A stretch of DNA of 64,000 bases from positions 290,349,564-290,413,563 of the forward strand of contig NC_041394.2 in NCBI RefSeq assembly GCF_900747795.2. Direction: 5' to 3'. This document shows, piece by piece, positions 12,165 to 23,869 of the stretch; the first letter of the stretch is position 1; each line of letters opens with the position of its first letter. The notes below the pieces were generated by a model. The model did not search any database and was not told the origin of the DNA. It saw only the letters and a list, made by a program, of their open reading frames with translations. The DNA comes from Erpetoichthys calabaricus. Taxonomy: Eukaryota; Chordata; Cladistia; Polypteriformes; Polypteridae. The translations under genes were made by a program, and so were the position numbers.

Positions 12165-13028
12165 CTGGCGTTAGCGTTTAGCAGGTGTCTGGCGTTGATG
12201 TCCGCGACGGGCATGTTTTTCTTGTGGCGTTTGAGTGCCGCGTTGTTGCATGTCCATTATTTGTGACGCGCTATTTTGGATTTTTAATTGATTCGCCTCC
12301 GCTTTGCGAAAAGTCCGTTTCAGTCTACGTCGTGCATTGTTTGTATCGAGCTTTGTCCGTTTTTGTATGTCTTTCAGTTGAGCTTTCTGCTTTTGGAGTC
12401 TTGCTTGCTTTTTTTCTGGCAGGTCATATACGCGTTGTACACGTCTGCGTTCATTTATTCTGTCTCTTCGCTCCCTTTTTTGTATGTCTGAGACGCAAGC
12501 TCTTTCTTTTGAAATCGTGCTTGTTTCGATGCAGCACTTTGAGACGCGCGCTGTATGCGTCTACGTTCATTTTGTCTGTCCATTTGGGCTCGTCTCTGTA
12601 ACGGGGTTACTTGAGCTTTGCTTTTTTTTGATCCTTGACATTTTTTCTCCCGGAGTTTCCGAAGCGCGTTGTATGCTCCGCCGTGTATTTTGTTGTTTCA
12701 TTCGTGTTCGTGTGTTTTGTCCCGTTATCCGATCCGAATCGTTTTGTACCCGTGACCGTGTATTCATGACTTGTTTGTTCCTCAGCGTGCGAAAGGAGGA
12801 TAAGGAGGATCGCACTCACTGTTAATATGGAGCCTTTTCTGCAGTTGAACGGTTAATAGTGCTTTATTGTAAGGAGAGCCACCTATGCTGCCTAGTGTGA
12901 AGGTGTTGAGATGACGTATGTTTAATATGGACGTTTCCTTTAGATATGTGGCTTTGGGTGTCACTTCTTATTGATGTGTGGGGGGGTTGGTGGGTGAGGA
13001 TTGTTGTTGCGCGAGCGTCTTCTTTCTT

Positions 13029-13196
13029 TTTGTGTTCCAGGGGCTTGTTGAATCCCCCTCTTTGTGTGTGTCCCGTCCGTTGCTTGTAGGGTGTGTTTGC
13101 TGGTTTTGTGTTCTTTTTTTTTGTGTTCCAGGGGCTTGTTAAATCCCCCTCTTGGTGTGTGTCCCGTCCGGTGCCTGTAGGGGGGGGGGGGGGGGG
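13029..13196. repeat. Tandem duplication and poly-G inside Helitron
   Basis: A unit with 'tgttccaggggcttgtt' and 'gtgtgtcccgtccg' occurs at about 13033-13090 and again at 13122-13180. A run of 17 G follows at 13180-13196. Both lie in the 5' non-coding part of the minus-strand Helitron. Confidence 0.8.
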
Positions 13197-13511
13197 CCTT
13201 GCTGTTGTGCGTGAGCGTCTTCTTTTTTTTTGTGTGCTAGTTTCGTGTGCAATGGGTTTCGTGCGGCGCCTGCGTTTGACTACTTTTTTCTGTGCCTTTT
13301 CCTTTTTTCTGTGCTCGCGTCGCCTCATTTCTTTGACTCCTTTTTTCTGTGCTCACTCCTTTTTTCTGTGGTCTTATCCGCCTCTCGCGGCCCCTCATTT
13401 CTTGGGGCGCCTGCGCAGTACGTCTTTTTGCGGCTACGGCCCATGGCCGGATGTCCCTGCGTCCATCCGGTTTAGCATTCTCGGTTAGTAATATGGATTT
13501 AGTAATATGGA

Positions 13512-14440
13512 TTATTGCATCATCTCATAAGGACTTCTGATATGATCTTTATGATCTTTTCTAATATGATCGTTAATGTTGATGACAAATTCTGGGGAAC
13601 AGAGGGAAAGGTTTCTTGGTTTTCATGCACTGCTCATAAAACCAATAATGTGTCAATTTTTTGAAGTTTCAATGAATCCAGCATGACTTCTCTGACTAAA
13701 AGTCAGAATGGTCAGTTAATTCAACAATAATATTCCCTCGAACTACTGTAAGAAAGCAGTCATTTGAATTTGGTCTTGTCTTGTCATCTTTTGATTCTGT
13801 CTTGGCTATATTACTAGCATGAGCAGCAAATATACAAGCAGGGGTGGGGGTTGATTTGTTTTCAATCCTATTTTTGTAAAAATTGATCTATTTGTATGGA
13901 ATGATTACAATAAAATCAAAATTAATACAAAAAAAAAAAAGTTATCGAGCCGAAATGGAGCAGAGTAAATAGTCCTATTTTAAACAGCTTTTTGACATTT
14001 TTTTCACACACCCAAAAGATTTTAGCCTTCCTCTGTGCTGTCTATGAAATGAGTTACTATTTCCCTGTACAACTAGATCATACATTACAGTATCTACAGA
14101 AAATGATCTTATTTTACTTTATTAGACAAGGTGTATGGGTCTGTTTAGTGGAGAATGATCCTAAATTTAGTTTGCAATTCAACCTGACATTTAAAATGAG
14201 GATCAAATGTAATCAGATCCTGACAATTTTGGTTTTAAATAATAACAGATTTTTCTTGGGACTGTCTTTTTCTTTTCACTTCATTTGAAGAGGTGATGCC
14301 ACCATCAGATGCAGAATGAAACAGAATAGTATGAAATGAAGGAGAACACAATGGTCAATGTTTTATCCTATACAAATAAAACTATGCCAAGAAAGTCTAC
14401 GAATGCAGAAATTATACATTTACTGATATACATCACATAA
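13512..14440. other. Nothing recognised
   Basis: AT-rich DNA. A 98-codon plus-strand frame at 13992-14288 shows no family motif and no splice context, so it was not called. Confidence 0.4.
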
Positions 14441-14609
<169 letters not shown>

Positions 14610-15715
14610 AGTGAACAATAAACAAAGAAAAATGTGAAGGTAAACACAACTTAAAGTAACCCATGCTGCTCATTTTAGTCTTCCTTTACTTATCTACAAC
14701 TCTGATCTTTCAGTGGGCGGACTGCCCACTTTTCTGTGTCAAACAGTATCCATTTCTCTTAACTCCTAATTCTCTATTTCTTTTTCTCTCCTCCTATTTT
14801 TCCTTATTGCACAGTTCTGGATTCTCTTCCTCCCACCAGTGAAGTCTTACTCCTACTTTCTTTCCAATTTACAGACAGGGGCAGCTCTTAGTTCTAACCC
14901 AAGATACACTTAACATTAATTCAACAATCACATCTGGGATTAGGGCTGTATCAATAAAGTTTCAGGATTATCAAAGCAGTGTTTTATGATGGTCCCTAAG
15001 ACCACTTCAGTTGTGAGCCTTCCAAAGCCCTTAAAGACAAGAGCTCTTTTTAGGTATGCATACCGTCTAATACCATTGAAGTATACTTTACATTTCTGCA
15101 CAAAGATGATCAGGCATTCCCTGGCACCTACTGAACCTACCTCTTTAGTGTTTTTGTAAAACTGTCCATTTTCTTTCAGATTTCTTTCTCTATTTTGTGC
15201 TAAGGTGCCTGTCAGATTCTTTTCTATGACCCACAATACTTTTACAGGGTCTACTGCCTGGCCCTGCCCTTCTGTCTGCACTGACACAATGACAGTCTTT
15301 GCCAACGACAATGTTTCCTTTCCTCTCACTCTTATGAGCCACCCTTTTATGCTTGGCAATCCATTGGCTACTGAACAATCTAATATACAGTTAAACGCAT
15401 TTTTTCAAGAAACTGTAATTAAATCTTACCAAACACTTTTGAAAATGATCTTTTTTGTTATGTGAGGATACAGATGACAAGCCAGGATTCTCATATAACA
15501 ACAGTTCTCCTCCCACATACTAGAAAGATGAAAAATTTAAGGCCTTGTATTTCTGGAAATGTCTTGCATCCTTTTGTTTCATCTCTTTAACATTACCATA
15601 CTATTTAATATGACAGTCATTCGGAAAAGTGTGACACCAGGAAGAAAAAGGAACCACAAAATGGCAGCATGATGATGTCACAAATAATGATAAAATAATA
15701 ATGACACAACTAAAC
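14610..15715. other. Unassigned; one 139-codon minus frame
   Basis: No known family was recognised. An open minus-strand frame at 14940-15359 ('MPSIKGWLIRVRGKETLSLA' at its start) is longer than expected by chance in such AT-rich DNA, but it has no recognised domain. It could be a decayed mobile-element protein or chance. Confidence 0.3.
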
Positions 15716-16206
15716 ATATGGAAGATTATTTGTCTCAAAACTAAATGCAATCTAATGTGTTAAAAATTGAAATGCAAAATACATATGCATTTGGTGCACT
15801 TAATTCTGGCACAGATTTATCACGTCATAATTAAAAACATATCTTCCAAATGATTGACTGCTTTTCATGCCACTGCATTTTATTATGTCCATAGGTCACA
15901 TTATAACTAAAAACATACGTATAGTGTTTCACTTAGTAGCTGCTCAAAATGTGCTGCTTTTCAATTCAAAACTACACTTCACTCATACCAAAACTGAATG
16001 TACTGTAATTAAATGACCAATAAGTGTAACAAGGTTGGGCAAAGGGGAATGAACAGCTGGAGTAAGAGGTATTCAACTTCTAAATATTTGTGTTTTGGCA
16101 GTGAGCTTAAGTTTGTTAATGCTGACTGTGAAATGATTAACTGAAATGGTGAAAAGTATGTTATAAGTCTTGCTGAAAATATTTAATCATCTATATTACT
16201 AAACCA

Positions 16207-18040
16207 CAGTTTAATTTATGCACAGGCGCACTGAAACACATGCGCACTGCGCCGCGGCGCACCAGAGTCAAACGCAGCGGCCTCCCAGCATGCGTACTGC
16301 GCCGCGGCGCCGCAGAGTCAAACGCAGCGGCCTCCCAGAGTCAGTAGGTGGTACCCAAACACCACAACCCAGAGTTAAACGCAGCGGCCTCCCAGAGTCA
16401 GTAGTATGTATGTGCCAGCAGTCTGTGTGGCATGTTTGAATCACATAACGGTAATTCAGTAACAGAGAGACAAAAACGAGACTGCATGGATACAAACAAT
16501 AAATGGAGGCTCCCACCACGCGTTTCACAAACACCAGAAGCAAAGAAGTCACGGCTCCAAAACGAAACACAGTTTAATTTATGCACGGCGGACGCACTGA
16601 AACGCATGCGCACTGCGCTGTGGCGCCCCAGAGTCAAACGCGGCGGCTTCCCAGAGTCAGTAAGTGGCACCCACACAACACCACCTGTAAACTAAACTTG
16701 CTCTAATGCACTGTGCCAGCAGTCTGTGTGGCATGTTTGAATCAAAAACGAGCCCGTATGGATAAACACAATGAACGAAGGCGCCTACAACGCGTTTCTG
16801 AAACACTACATGCAAGAGAGGCACGGATCCAAAAAGAAACTGCACAAGGGCTACAAAGTCGTTCAGCATTCCAACAAAGACAACGACAAAGACAGGAACG
16901 ACAGACAGACGCTGAACAATTCCGCCAGTTAGCTGAGAGCGCATTATATAATGAGTCCACTGTTCATGAAAATTCATTGGGATTAATGACTGTCATTTGC
17001 AGTCATTGTCATTCACTTAACTTCCTTGAAGAAAAAACTGGCAGTACAACTGATGAGTTTACACGTTGTTGTCAAAAAGATCAAGTTAAGCTGCCTGCTT
17101 TGGATGAATATCCTGAAGATTTATGTATGCTTTTGACTAACAATGTACCCGAAAGTAAAAGCTTTATGGAATGCATTAGATCCTACAATAATTCATTTGC
17201 TTTTGCATCTACCGGGATAAATATCAAGCCACCACCAGGGAATGGCCCATACTGCTTTCGCGTGTGTGGACAAATATTGCATCGGATTGGAACAGTGTAC
17301 CCTGAGCCAAATCACCAACGCAAATTTGTCCAAATGTACGTGTTAGATCTAGATGACGCAGTTTATCAACGAATGAACCTTCCTGAAAACAAGAAATGCA
17401 CAGAGCTCATAATGAGAAACGTAGCTGAAGTCATAAACAATCACCCATTAGCAAACTTTATAAAGATGCTACATAAGGTTGAAAAAGAAGCCAATACAAA
17501 AGCACAGGCTGACGGTGTAGCACCAACTAAAATTGCCTTAGTGCTAATAAAGGACAAAGAACACAATCCAAGATGATACAATGTTCCCATCGTTAATGAA
17601 GTGGCAATTGTGTTTCAAAGTAAAGACGGTGAGCCTCCGTTTTACCGCAATATTGTCATGTATTTACATCCTGATGGAACCAACCAACCTAAATTCCAAC
17701 GCGTGGACATTGGTTTTACTTATAAGTGCAATAACTCAAAGACATTTTAGACTTACATGATGTGACAATTACAATTCCATGTTTGTTTTAATAAATTGGT
17801 TAATGATAGTACAAATATCTATACTTCAATGAAAACTTTACCAGGACACTCCCACTCTCCATTGCTTTTCATTCCGGACGCCAGACGCACCGAGGTGCAT
17901 GCGCACAGCCCTTCAGCGCCCCGGAGTCAAACCCAGCGGCTTCCCACAGTCAGTGGGTGGCACCCGAACAACACAACCTGTAAACTACACTTGCTGTAAT
18001 CCACTGTACCGGCAGTCGGTGTCAGCAGAGGCAAAGGAAT
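16207..18040. repeat. Threefold repeated 5' block inside Helitron
   Basis: A GC-rich block with 'catgcgcactgcgc', 'cagagtcaaacgc' and 'gcggcctcccagagtcag' occurs at about 16207-16440, 16567-16740 and, more diverged, 17878-18035. The first copy has extra short repeats of 'agagtcaaacgcagcggcct'. The third copy lies just before the 3' end, so the Helitron has duplicated its own head or captured a relative. Confidence 0.8.
16713..17576 (+). pseudogene. Helitron protein, N-terminal part only
   Basis: The 287-residue frame starts with a basic, Arg/Gln-rich segment ('RQRQRQERQTDAEQF'). A cysteine cluster follows ('CSHCHSLNFLEE', 'FTRCCQKD'), then the stretch ahead of the Rep domain ('MECIRSYNNSFAFASTG', 'YCFRVCGQILHRIGTVYPEP'), matching Helitron_like_N proteins. 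Further matching sequence continues after the stop at 17574-17576 ('YNVPIVNEVAIVFQ' and 'YRNIVMYLHPDG', to about 17750). The HUH nuclease and helicase are absent. A fully functional Helitron protein exceeds 1,000 residues, so this is a remnant. Confidence 0.85.
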
Positions 18041-18883
18041 CGCGGCTCCACAAAACGAAACCTCTTTAGTAAAATTAGGCTTATTTAATTAAATGACATT
18101 TCCCCGGACGCACCCACCCTCCATTATATTTCATCCATCCAAATATCGGAGGGAACAGAAACTGATTGCCATTCTTGGATTCGCGATTCTTTCGAGAATC
18201 ACGGGCTTGCTGGTTTGTTAAGTAGTCTAAAGCTGTTTTCTTTATATAAATTTTAAATTAAGCACTGAGGTTAAATTTTTGTGTAGTGTGTTGTTAACAG
18301 ATTTATGACATTTGTTAGTGTCACCAAGCTTGGTTTCTTTGTAGATTATTATTCATACCCTCCTCTAAAACCTGATATTTTTTCTCTTCTTTTAACATGG
18401 AAGAGAATGACATCATCATTTACCTCACCAGCTTCCATCAGTTCAGTGATGACACCAACTGTTGACAGTCTTTGCCTCACCTTTTGACACTAACTGGTCA
18501 TATGATTACATTAAATTTTGGCATGATTAATGTCTGGCCTTGAATTGAAATGTGATCCACAGCTAAGCAAAATGCAACATGTTTGCTCTGTTTTCAATTA
18601 TCACACATGATATATGGACATGAATTAAAATGCAATACGGTTTGGTATTGCATTTTAAAGTGGCGCAAAAAATGTGGGCCATAATTAAAAGCAATCAATC
18701 ACATGGTTGATGTGCTTTTAATAACCACATTGAAATTCAATACATATGCATGTGGTTCATTTAATTTTGGCACAAATAATCTTCCATACTAACATATCCA
18801 ATAATGATATATCAGGGAGATGCTGAACATATTCTTCACACCACTAGCATATACAGCAATCATTATGGGTGCAATGAGAAATT

Positions 18884-19027
18884 AAGCAAAATGACATTGG
18901 TTAACTGAACATATTACAATATAACAATTGACTACAACTTGCCTGAAAAAGGGGCCTGAGCTGCTTTGAAAGCTTGCATATTGTAATCTGTTCAGTTAGC
19001 CAATAAAAGGTGTCATTTTTCTTGACT
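18884..19027. repeat. Small inverted-repeat (MITE-like) element
   Basis: The left arm 'aagcaaaatgacattggtta' (18884) pairs with the right arm ending in 'ggtgtcatttttctt' (about 19023). The middle reads 'aaaaaggggcctgagctgct'. About 35 bases of each arm are complementary. No coding capacity. Confidence 0.6.
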
Positions 19028-20280
19028 TCTCATAGCAAAAATTTTAAAAACCTTATTGGATTGAAAACAGAAAAATCTAATGTTTTCCCTTTTCTGCTTT
19101 TTTATTGTAAACTAATAAAATGGTTTTCTTTTACCAGCCAAATTCAGATTTACCCCATCCACTTCCAAACTAGTGTTAGTAAACAAAAAAAGTGCCTTAT
19201 ACTAATGTCAGATTAGTTTAGGAGCTTATCAACCTCTAATTAAAGGGGCTCGTAACAATCCATCTATACCACATGTTCTAGCAAAGAACAAAATCTGTGG
19301 TTTTCTATTCTCCTTGTATTCCCTCTTCCCAAGACTCATTCACTCGTTTCTCTGGAAAATGATAGTTCTCATAACTTCACGGAGGAAAAAAACAGATATT
19401 CCTCCTTCCATGTCAACATCTATTTACTCCGCAGAGTTCTAAATATCTCTGATGCACCTATGCACATATCCAGGTGCCCTGACTGCCACAGAGGCACACT
19501 GTTCCTTTTCTTGGCACAAACCCCCAATTCTGGCACAGAATCCAATTAAAAAAAAAAAAACAGACTACACACCTGTCCTGGAACTGGCATTTGGAAGGTT
19601 ATTATAAGGTAATGGACTAATCAACATAGAAAAGAAGAAAATAAATTAATTACAGATATCTGCATCTGTATTATTATAGTTTCCAAGTGAACAGTTTGAC
19701 TCTTCTGAAGTTCTAATAAAGGATTTTTATTTGTGATGCTAAAGTGAAGTTCTTTTACTAATGATCAGTCTGCTTCTGAAGGCATAGTCATGGACTGTAT
19801 AATTAACCAATGAATGGTTGATGGAAACCTCTAGATTTCCTGGATGTAGCTTGTATGCCCTTGTGACTTTTCTGATCATCAGATGGTCTAATATTTGGGT
19901 CAGTTTGCTGGGATAATCAGTCCTGGTAAAATTGGCAATTGTTTTAAAAATGTTTTCCATTGTAAATAATTCTTCTTTCTGTTAAATGATGGAATTAAAA
20001 TTGCTTGATAAAGGCCTTATAAGAAACTGATGGGCAGCAGCACCAAATGCTCCTCTGAGATCATCATGGATGTCTTTTGTTCTCTGTGTGACGTTACAAT
20101 AGGCCTGAATCCTTCAGAGTTAACTACACAATATCCTGTGTTTTTTTAAAAGATTTGGTAGGATTTCTGGGTCATCCGCTTATTTTTATCACCTTCCATG
20201 CTGTGAGGAGATAAGCAGTACCACTTTGATGAGATGAGAGGGGGCAGTAGCACTAACAGTACCTTCTGTTTTCCCCATAG
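19028..20280. other. Nothing recognised
   Basis: AT-rich DNA with a poly-A run near 19550. No gene or repeat family identified. The pyrimidine tract at its right edge belongs to the next entry. Confidence 0.4.
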
Positions 20281-20413
20281 GATTGAAAAGTCGCCCATCA
20301 AAGACACCTAATTCTGTCCACAGTGCGCAAGAAGGTTCTGCGCTTTCTGGTACAGACACCGCAAAAACGAGCCAATCCTGGAAGGTGGTGTCAGATCTTG
20401 ACCCAACAACTGA
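20281..20413 (+). other. Candidate isolated host exon
   Basis: A pyrimidine-rich acceptor ('ctgttttccccatag') is followed by 133 bases open in one frame, then a good donor (GTAAGA at 20414). Read with two leading bases it gives 'LKSRPSKTPNSVHSAQEGSA', then 'LSGTDTAKTSQSWKVVSDLD' and 'PTT'. Base composition is richer in G and C than the surroundings and the codons look ordinary. The protein was not recognised and no partner exon was found nearby. It could be one exon of a gene whose other exons lie outside the window, or a chance exon-like block. Confidence 0.4.
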
Positions 20414-21836
20414 GTAAGATAGGATTCTGCTGACTCTTAAAGTTACGTAAAACTTTCTGAAGCCACTTTATATTCTGTTTGTGTGACTTTATTAAAAGGT
20501 GTTACCGGGCTGGTACCCCAACATTTCTTCAGCATACTTTGGTCTGCTTTCACCAGTCACACTATTTATTCTCATGACTATACCAGTAGTTTTAATGTGG
20601 TACATTTTTGACATGAACACACCATGTTAGAACAGTGTTTATTTTTTTTATGTACTTTTTTCATTTTGGATATTCAGCATGGCTTACGGTAGTTCATTTA
20701 TAATTTACAATATGTTTTGTCCACGTTTATCATATATTTCCCTTTCCATTACAATGTATATGAAACTGTATTTCCAAGTAGTTCTATTAAAATCAAGCAT
20801 TATTATTTTTCCCTTGTCAGTTTATTACCAGCATTACTTTTGTTTAGAGAACAGAGGCATCATGACATTGTCTGTTTCAATTTTCAAACAATCTAGTTTA
20901 AAGATAATATGTTTTTGCCATCACTTTATCCAGAAGCCATAAACAAACTGTAAATTACAAACACATTCGTCATTGGTTTGAACAGAACACCATAATGATG
21001 TAGAATTAAAGAATTTTATTGGGCATTAGAGGGATTTATTTAAAAAACACAACATTTGAGAAAATATTACTGATGCATAGGAAGTGTGTTTTAATGAATG
21101 ATACTGTCAACTGAAAATAAATCTATCAGGTCATTATAAGTTATAATTAGTAATGGACATGTGTTGCAGAATTACACTTAGGTGTAATCTACAATAGTTA
21201 TGAACCACACAGCATGCACTCAACTAATTTCCATACAACTGATTCATGGTGTTAAGTTTCGTACAAAGAAGTCAGAAAGAGAATTCACTAGACAGACAAC
21301 TCCACTGCATGATGATGTTAAAGTAACGAACTGAAAAAAAAATGTCTGATGCTTTTCATTTTCAAGTTCACCATGGTTTAGTTTAAATTTAAATCCTCCC
21401 GTGCCATTCGGTGCATTAGGTGGCAAGTCGTGATCAGTCCTGCACGGCATTCTCATAAAAAGGTCCTCTACCCATTTCAATAAAAACCTAAAAAAAATGC
21501 TTTTTTGGCATTTAGTGCCCCTTCCTATACATCCAAATGCCCACACCAGGGTGACATCCTAGAAATGTCATAGTTTCCTCCCCAAGAAATGGTTACCACC
21601 AAAACAAATATGTAATAGCTTCCTTACACATGTAGGATTTGTGAAATAATTGTGTTTATAACATTCCAGACATAAAAACAGTGTACAGTCACCAGCCTTA
21701 TAATAAAAAGCTATTGAATTCTTCTAAACTACTCTAATAAATCAATCTATTATCTATCTCATTCCTGCCTTCCATTTAATGATATCTGGATAGGATCTTT
21801 CCCATGACCCTTAATTGCTTGCTTAATAATGAATGA
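20414..21836. other. Nothing recognised
   Basis: AT-rich DNA. A 100-codon minus frame at 21244-21546 has no recognised motif and was not called. Confidence 0.4.
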
Positions 21837-21985
21837 CTGTGGTAGGTTGGCGCCCTACCCGGGGTTTGTTTCCTGCCTTGCGCCCTGTGTTGGCTGGGAT
21901 TGGCTCCAGCAGACCCCGGTGACCCTGTAGCTAGGATATAGCGGGTTGGCTAATGGATGGATGGATGGATGGATGGATGGATGGA
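21837..21985 (+). mobile_element. V-SINE-type SINE, strongly 5'-truncated
   Basis: Only the last 150 bp are present, from 'ggttggcgccctacccggg' to a long ATGG tail. A perfect 13-bp target duplication, TAATAATGAATGA, lies at 21824-21836 and 21986-21998. A recent insertion by divergence and intact flanks. Confidence 0.92.
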
Positions 21986-21998
21986 TAATAATGAATGA

Positions 21999-23860
21999 AG
22001 GAGTAAAATTAAAACATAACATTTTACTTATAATTAAAATCTGTTCTCAAAACTTGCAATGTTTCTTTATCTTTCGCTTTTCCTTCCCATATACTTTACA
22101 ATTTCTGTAACTATCAATCCTCTCCCTTGAATACAGTGCCTTCTCCATATGCTTAAGGCCTCATATCAACCTTTCCCAATTCTCTCTGTCTGGTAGCAGG
22201 GCATTCCCTTAACACCCACACTTTCATGGAAATCTTTTTAGTAGTATTTTACTTTCATCTAAGAATCTCAACCTTCATCTTGGCACACCTTCTTTTTCAG
22301 TCTTACACTCCTAGAACCTTAGCTGTGGTGATCAATGATTCATCCATGTTATAAGCTAAAAATACATGCTCTAGTGCAGATTCTGTGGAGCCTGCAGGCC
22401 AGTGGTTGCTGCTGCTCTCCTCTTCCTGCTCCTTAAATAGTGACTTGGTGGGGTCTAATGTTTGGGCTGCGTTTCTTTCCTAGGTTTCATTTTTTTTTAA
22501 CTTTTTTAGAAGGACACACTGTGTGTATGTGTTTGTATTTTTACTGTAATTACTGCTTTTACAACTGTTTTATTTTGACTGTTTATTGAATAAGAAACAT
22601 TTTGGCATGATTATTTGTTTTCATCAATGTAACTTAAACTTTAATAAATATTTGATTGTAGCAAAGTAACAACATAATAATCCTTTCTCGCTAGTAGCCA
22701 TTTTTGCAAGTGCAGGATTAAGCTGTAATGTGTGTTATGTTGTAATTTTTAGGGTATTATGTTGTTATTTTAGTATGTGATGACGGGGCTTTGCTTTGGT
22801 GTTCTGGGGACAAAAGAGGCTCATTATTAGCCTTATTCTTTCAAATAATTGCTCTCTGACCTTCATCCCACTGTTTTAACCGCTATAAAAAGTGTGCAAT
22901 TATTAAATCCGATTTGAAATCATTTTTATAAAATTCCTAAAAACAAGTGTGGAGATCTGTGCTCTGCAAAGGGGGTGGTGCAGTGTCCCTAGCACCCCAA
23001 CTCCTGAACATATGACAGGAGTCAGATTGCAAACTGATTTACTTATTATCTTGCAGAAATAACTGGATGATGTTTATTTATGTGGTAATTGTCATTTTTC
23101 AGAACTCTTTTGTGAAAAAGCCAGGCAGATAATATGAAATTAACTGCCCTCAAGCTAAAAACTGTGTTTAGATAAAAACAAAAGTGAACTTTTTTTTTTT
23201 TTTCAAAATTCAGGAAATGGTTGGGAAAGGCTTAGAGATTACCAGATGTTTTAATGCAAATGGAAGCCCAGTTTCTTCAAAACGATAAATAATGCTGGGG
23301 GATCATAGCCTTTATCCAATTATTGTTTGCCTACTTAATAGCTAACATAAAAAGAAACGATTGCTTTGAAAGTTAAAAATTAAGGCAATTAAAAGGAATG
23401 CAAAAGATGTTAGTTCCATTAACAGCAGTAATTTGTTACTAATTAAGAAAGTGTCTTGAATAATAGCCACCAATCACAACATACATTTCAGCCACAAAAA
23501 TTAAAAAAAAAAAAATGATAACAATGAGGATGCAAGACTCATGATCCATTTGGCAAGGCTCAGACTTGCTGTGATGCATGTTGTTAGACACATTTCTATT
23601 TACATCTGTAATTTTTTATGCCCATAATATAATCTACACTTTCATTTAACCCCATGATCAAACATTACCACCAGGACTTAATAGCATACAATCACAAATG
23701 ACTAAAACTCTGATTAAATTAACAATGAAAGCCTTGACACTAGAAATTTAAAAACTGTCTTGATTAAATTTTATTGGACTCATGATGGACAGAAGACATA
23801 GGCTGGTGTCTCTGCCAGGATTGCCCCTAGTTTCCTACCTGGCTGGGAAGCCAAGGTACT
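21999..23860. other. Nothing recognised
   Basis: Long AT-rich stretch. It could hold conserved non-coding elements, but that cannot be judged from one sequence. Confidence 0.4.
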
Positions 23861-23869
23861 GAGTGGCCA

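Larger units (their letters stand above)
11029..13511 (-). mobile_element. Helitron (minus strand), internally deleted
   Basis: Both ends are visible. Read on the minus strand, the 5' end is TCCATATTACTAA at 13511. The 3' end is a GC hairpin followed by CTAG at 11029-11032, read from 'ctagggggctccgccccctg' on the plus strand. The flanks are A before the 5' end and T after the 3' end, the A/T insertion site typical of Helitrons. It carries an N-terminal cysteine-rich piece (11808-12164) and a helicase C-terminal piece (11183-11896). The Rep HUH nuclease and most of the helicase are gone. The family is the same as the plus-strand Helitron at 16190. Confidence 0.9.
16190..18213 (+). mobile_element. 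Helitron (plus strand), truncated coding region
   Basis: The 5' end is TCTATATTACTAAACCACAG at 16190 and is preceded by A. The 3' end is a hairpin ('gattctttcgagaatc') followed by 'gggcttgCTGG' ending at 18213, then T. This is the Helitron TC...CTRR structure inserted in an A/T site. It encodes the N-terminal part of a Helitron protein (16713-17576) but no HUH nuclease or helicase. Its 5' region is repeated three times internally. Confidence 0.9.
15716..18788. mobile_element. Foldback-type element interrupted by Helitron
   Basis: The left arm begins 'atatggaagattatttgt' (15716). The right arm ends with its near complement 'acaaataatcttccatac' (to 18788). Pairing continues inward. Near each end there are also short palindromes such as 'acatatgcat' with flanking 'ttaatt(t/c)tggcaca'. 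Without the Helitron at 16190-18213 it would be about 1.05 kb. No transposase frame was seen, so it is non-autonomous. The superfamily is unknown. Confidence 0.5.

Noticed and set aside
12864-13328. 154-codon basic, proline-rich minus-strand frame
   Set aside because: It falls in the non-coding 5' part of the minus-strand Helitron, over tandem repeats and a poly-G run. Low-complexity by-product.
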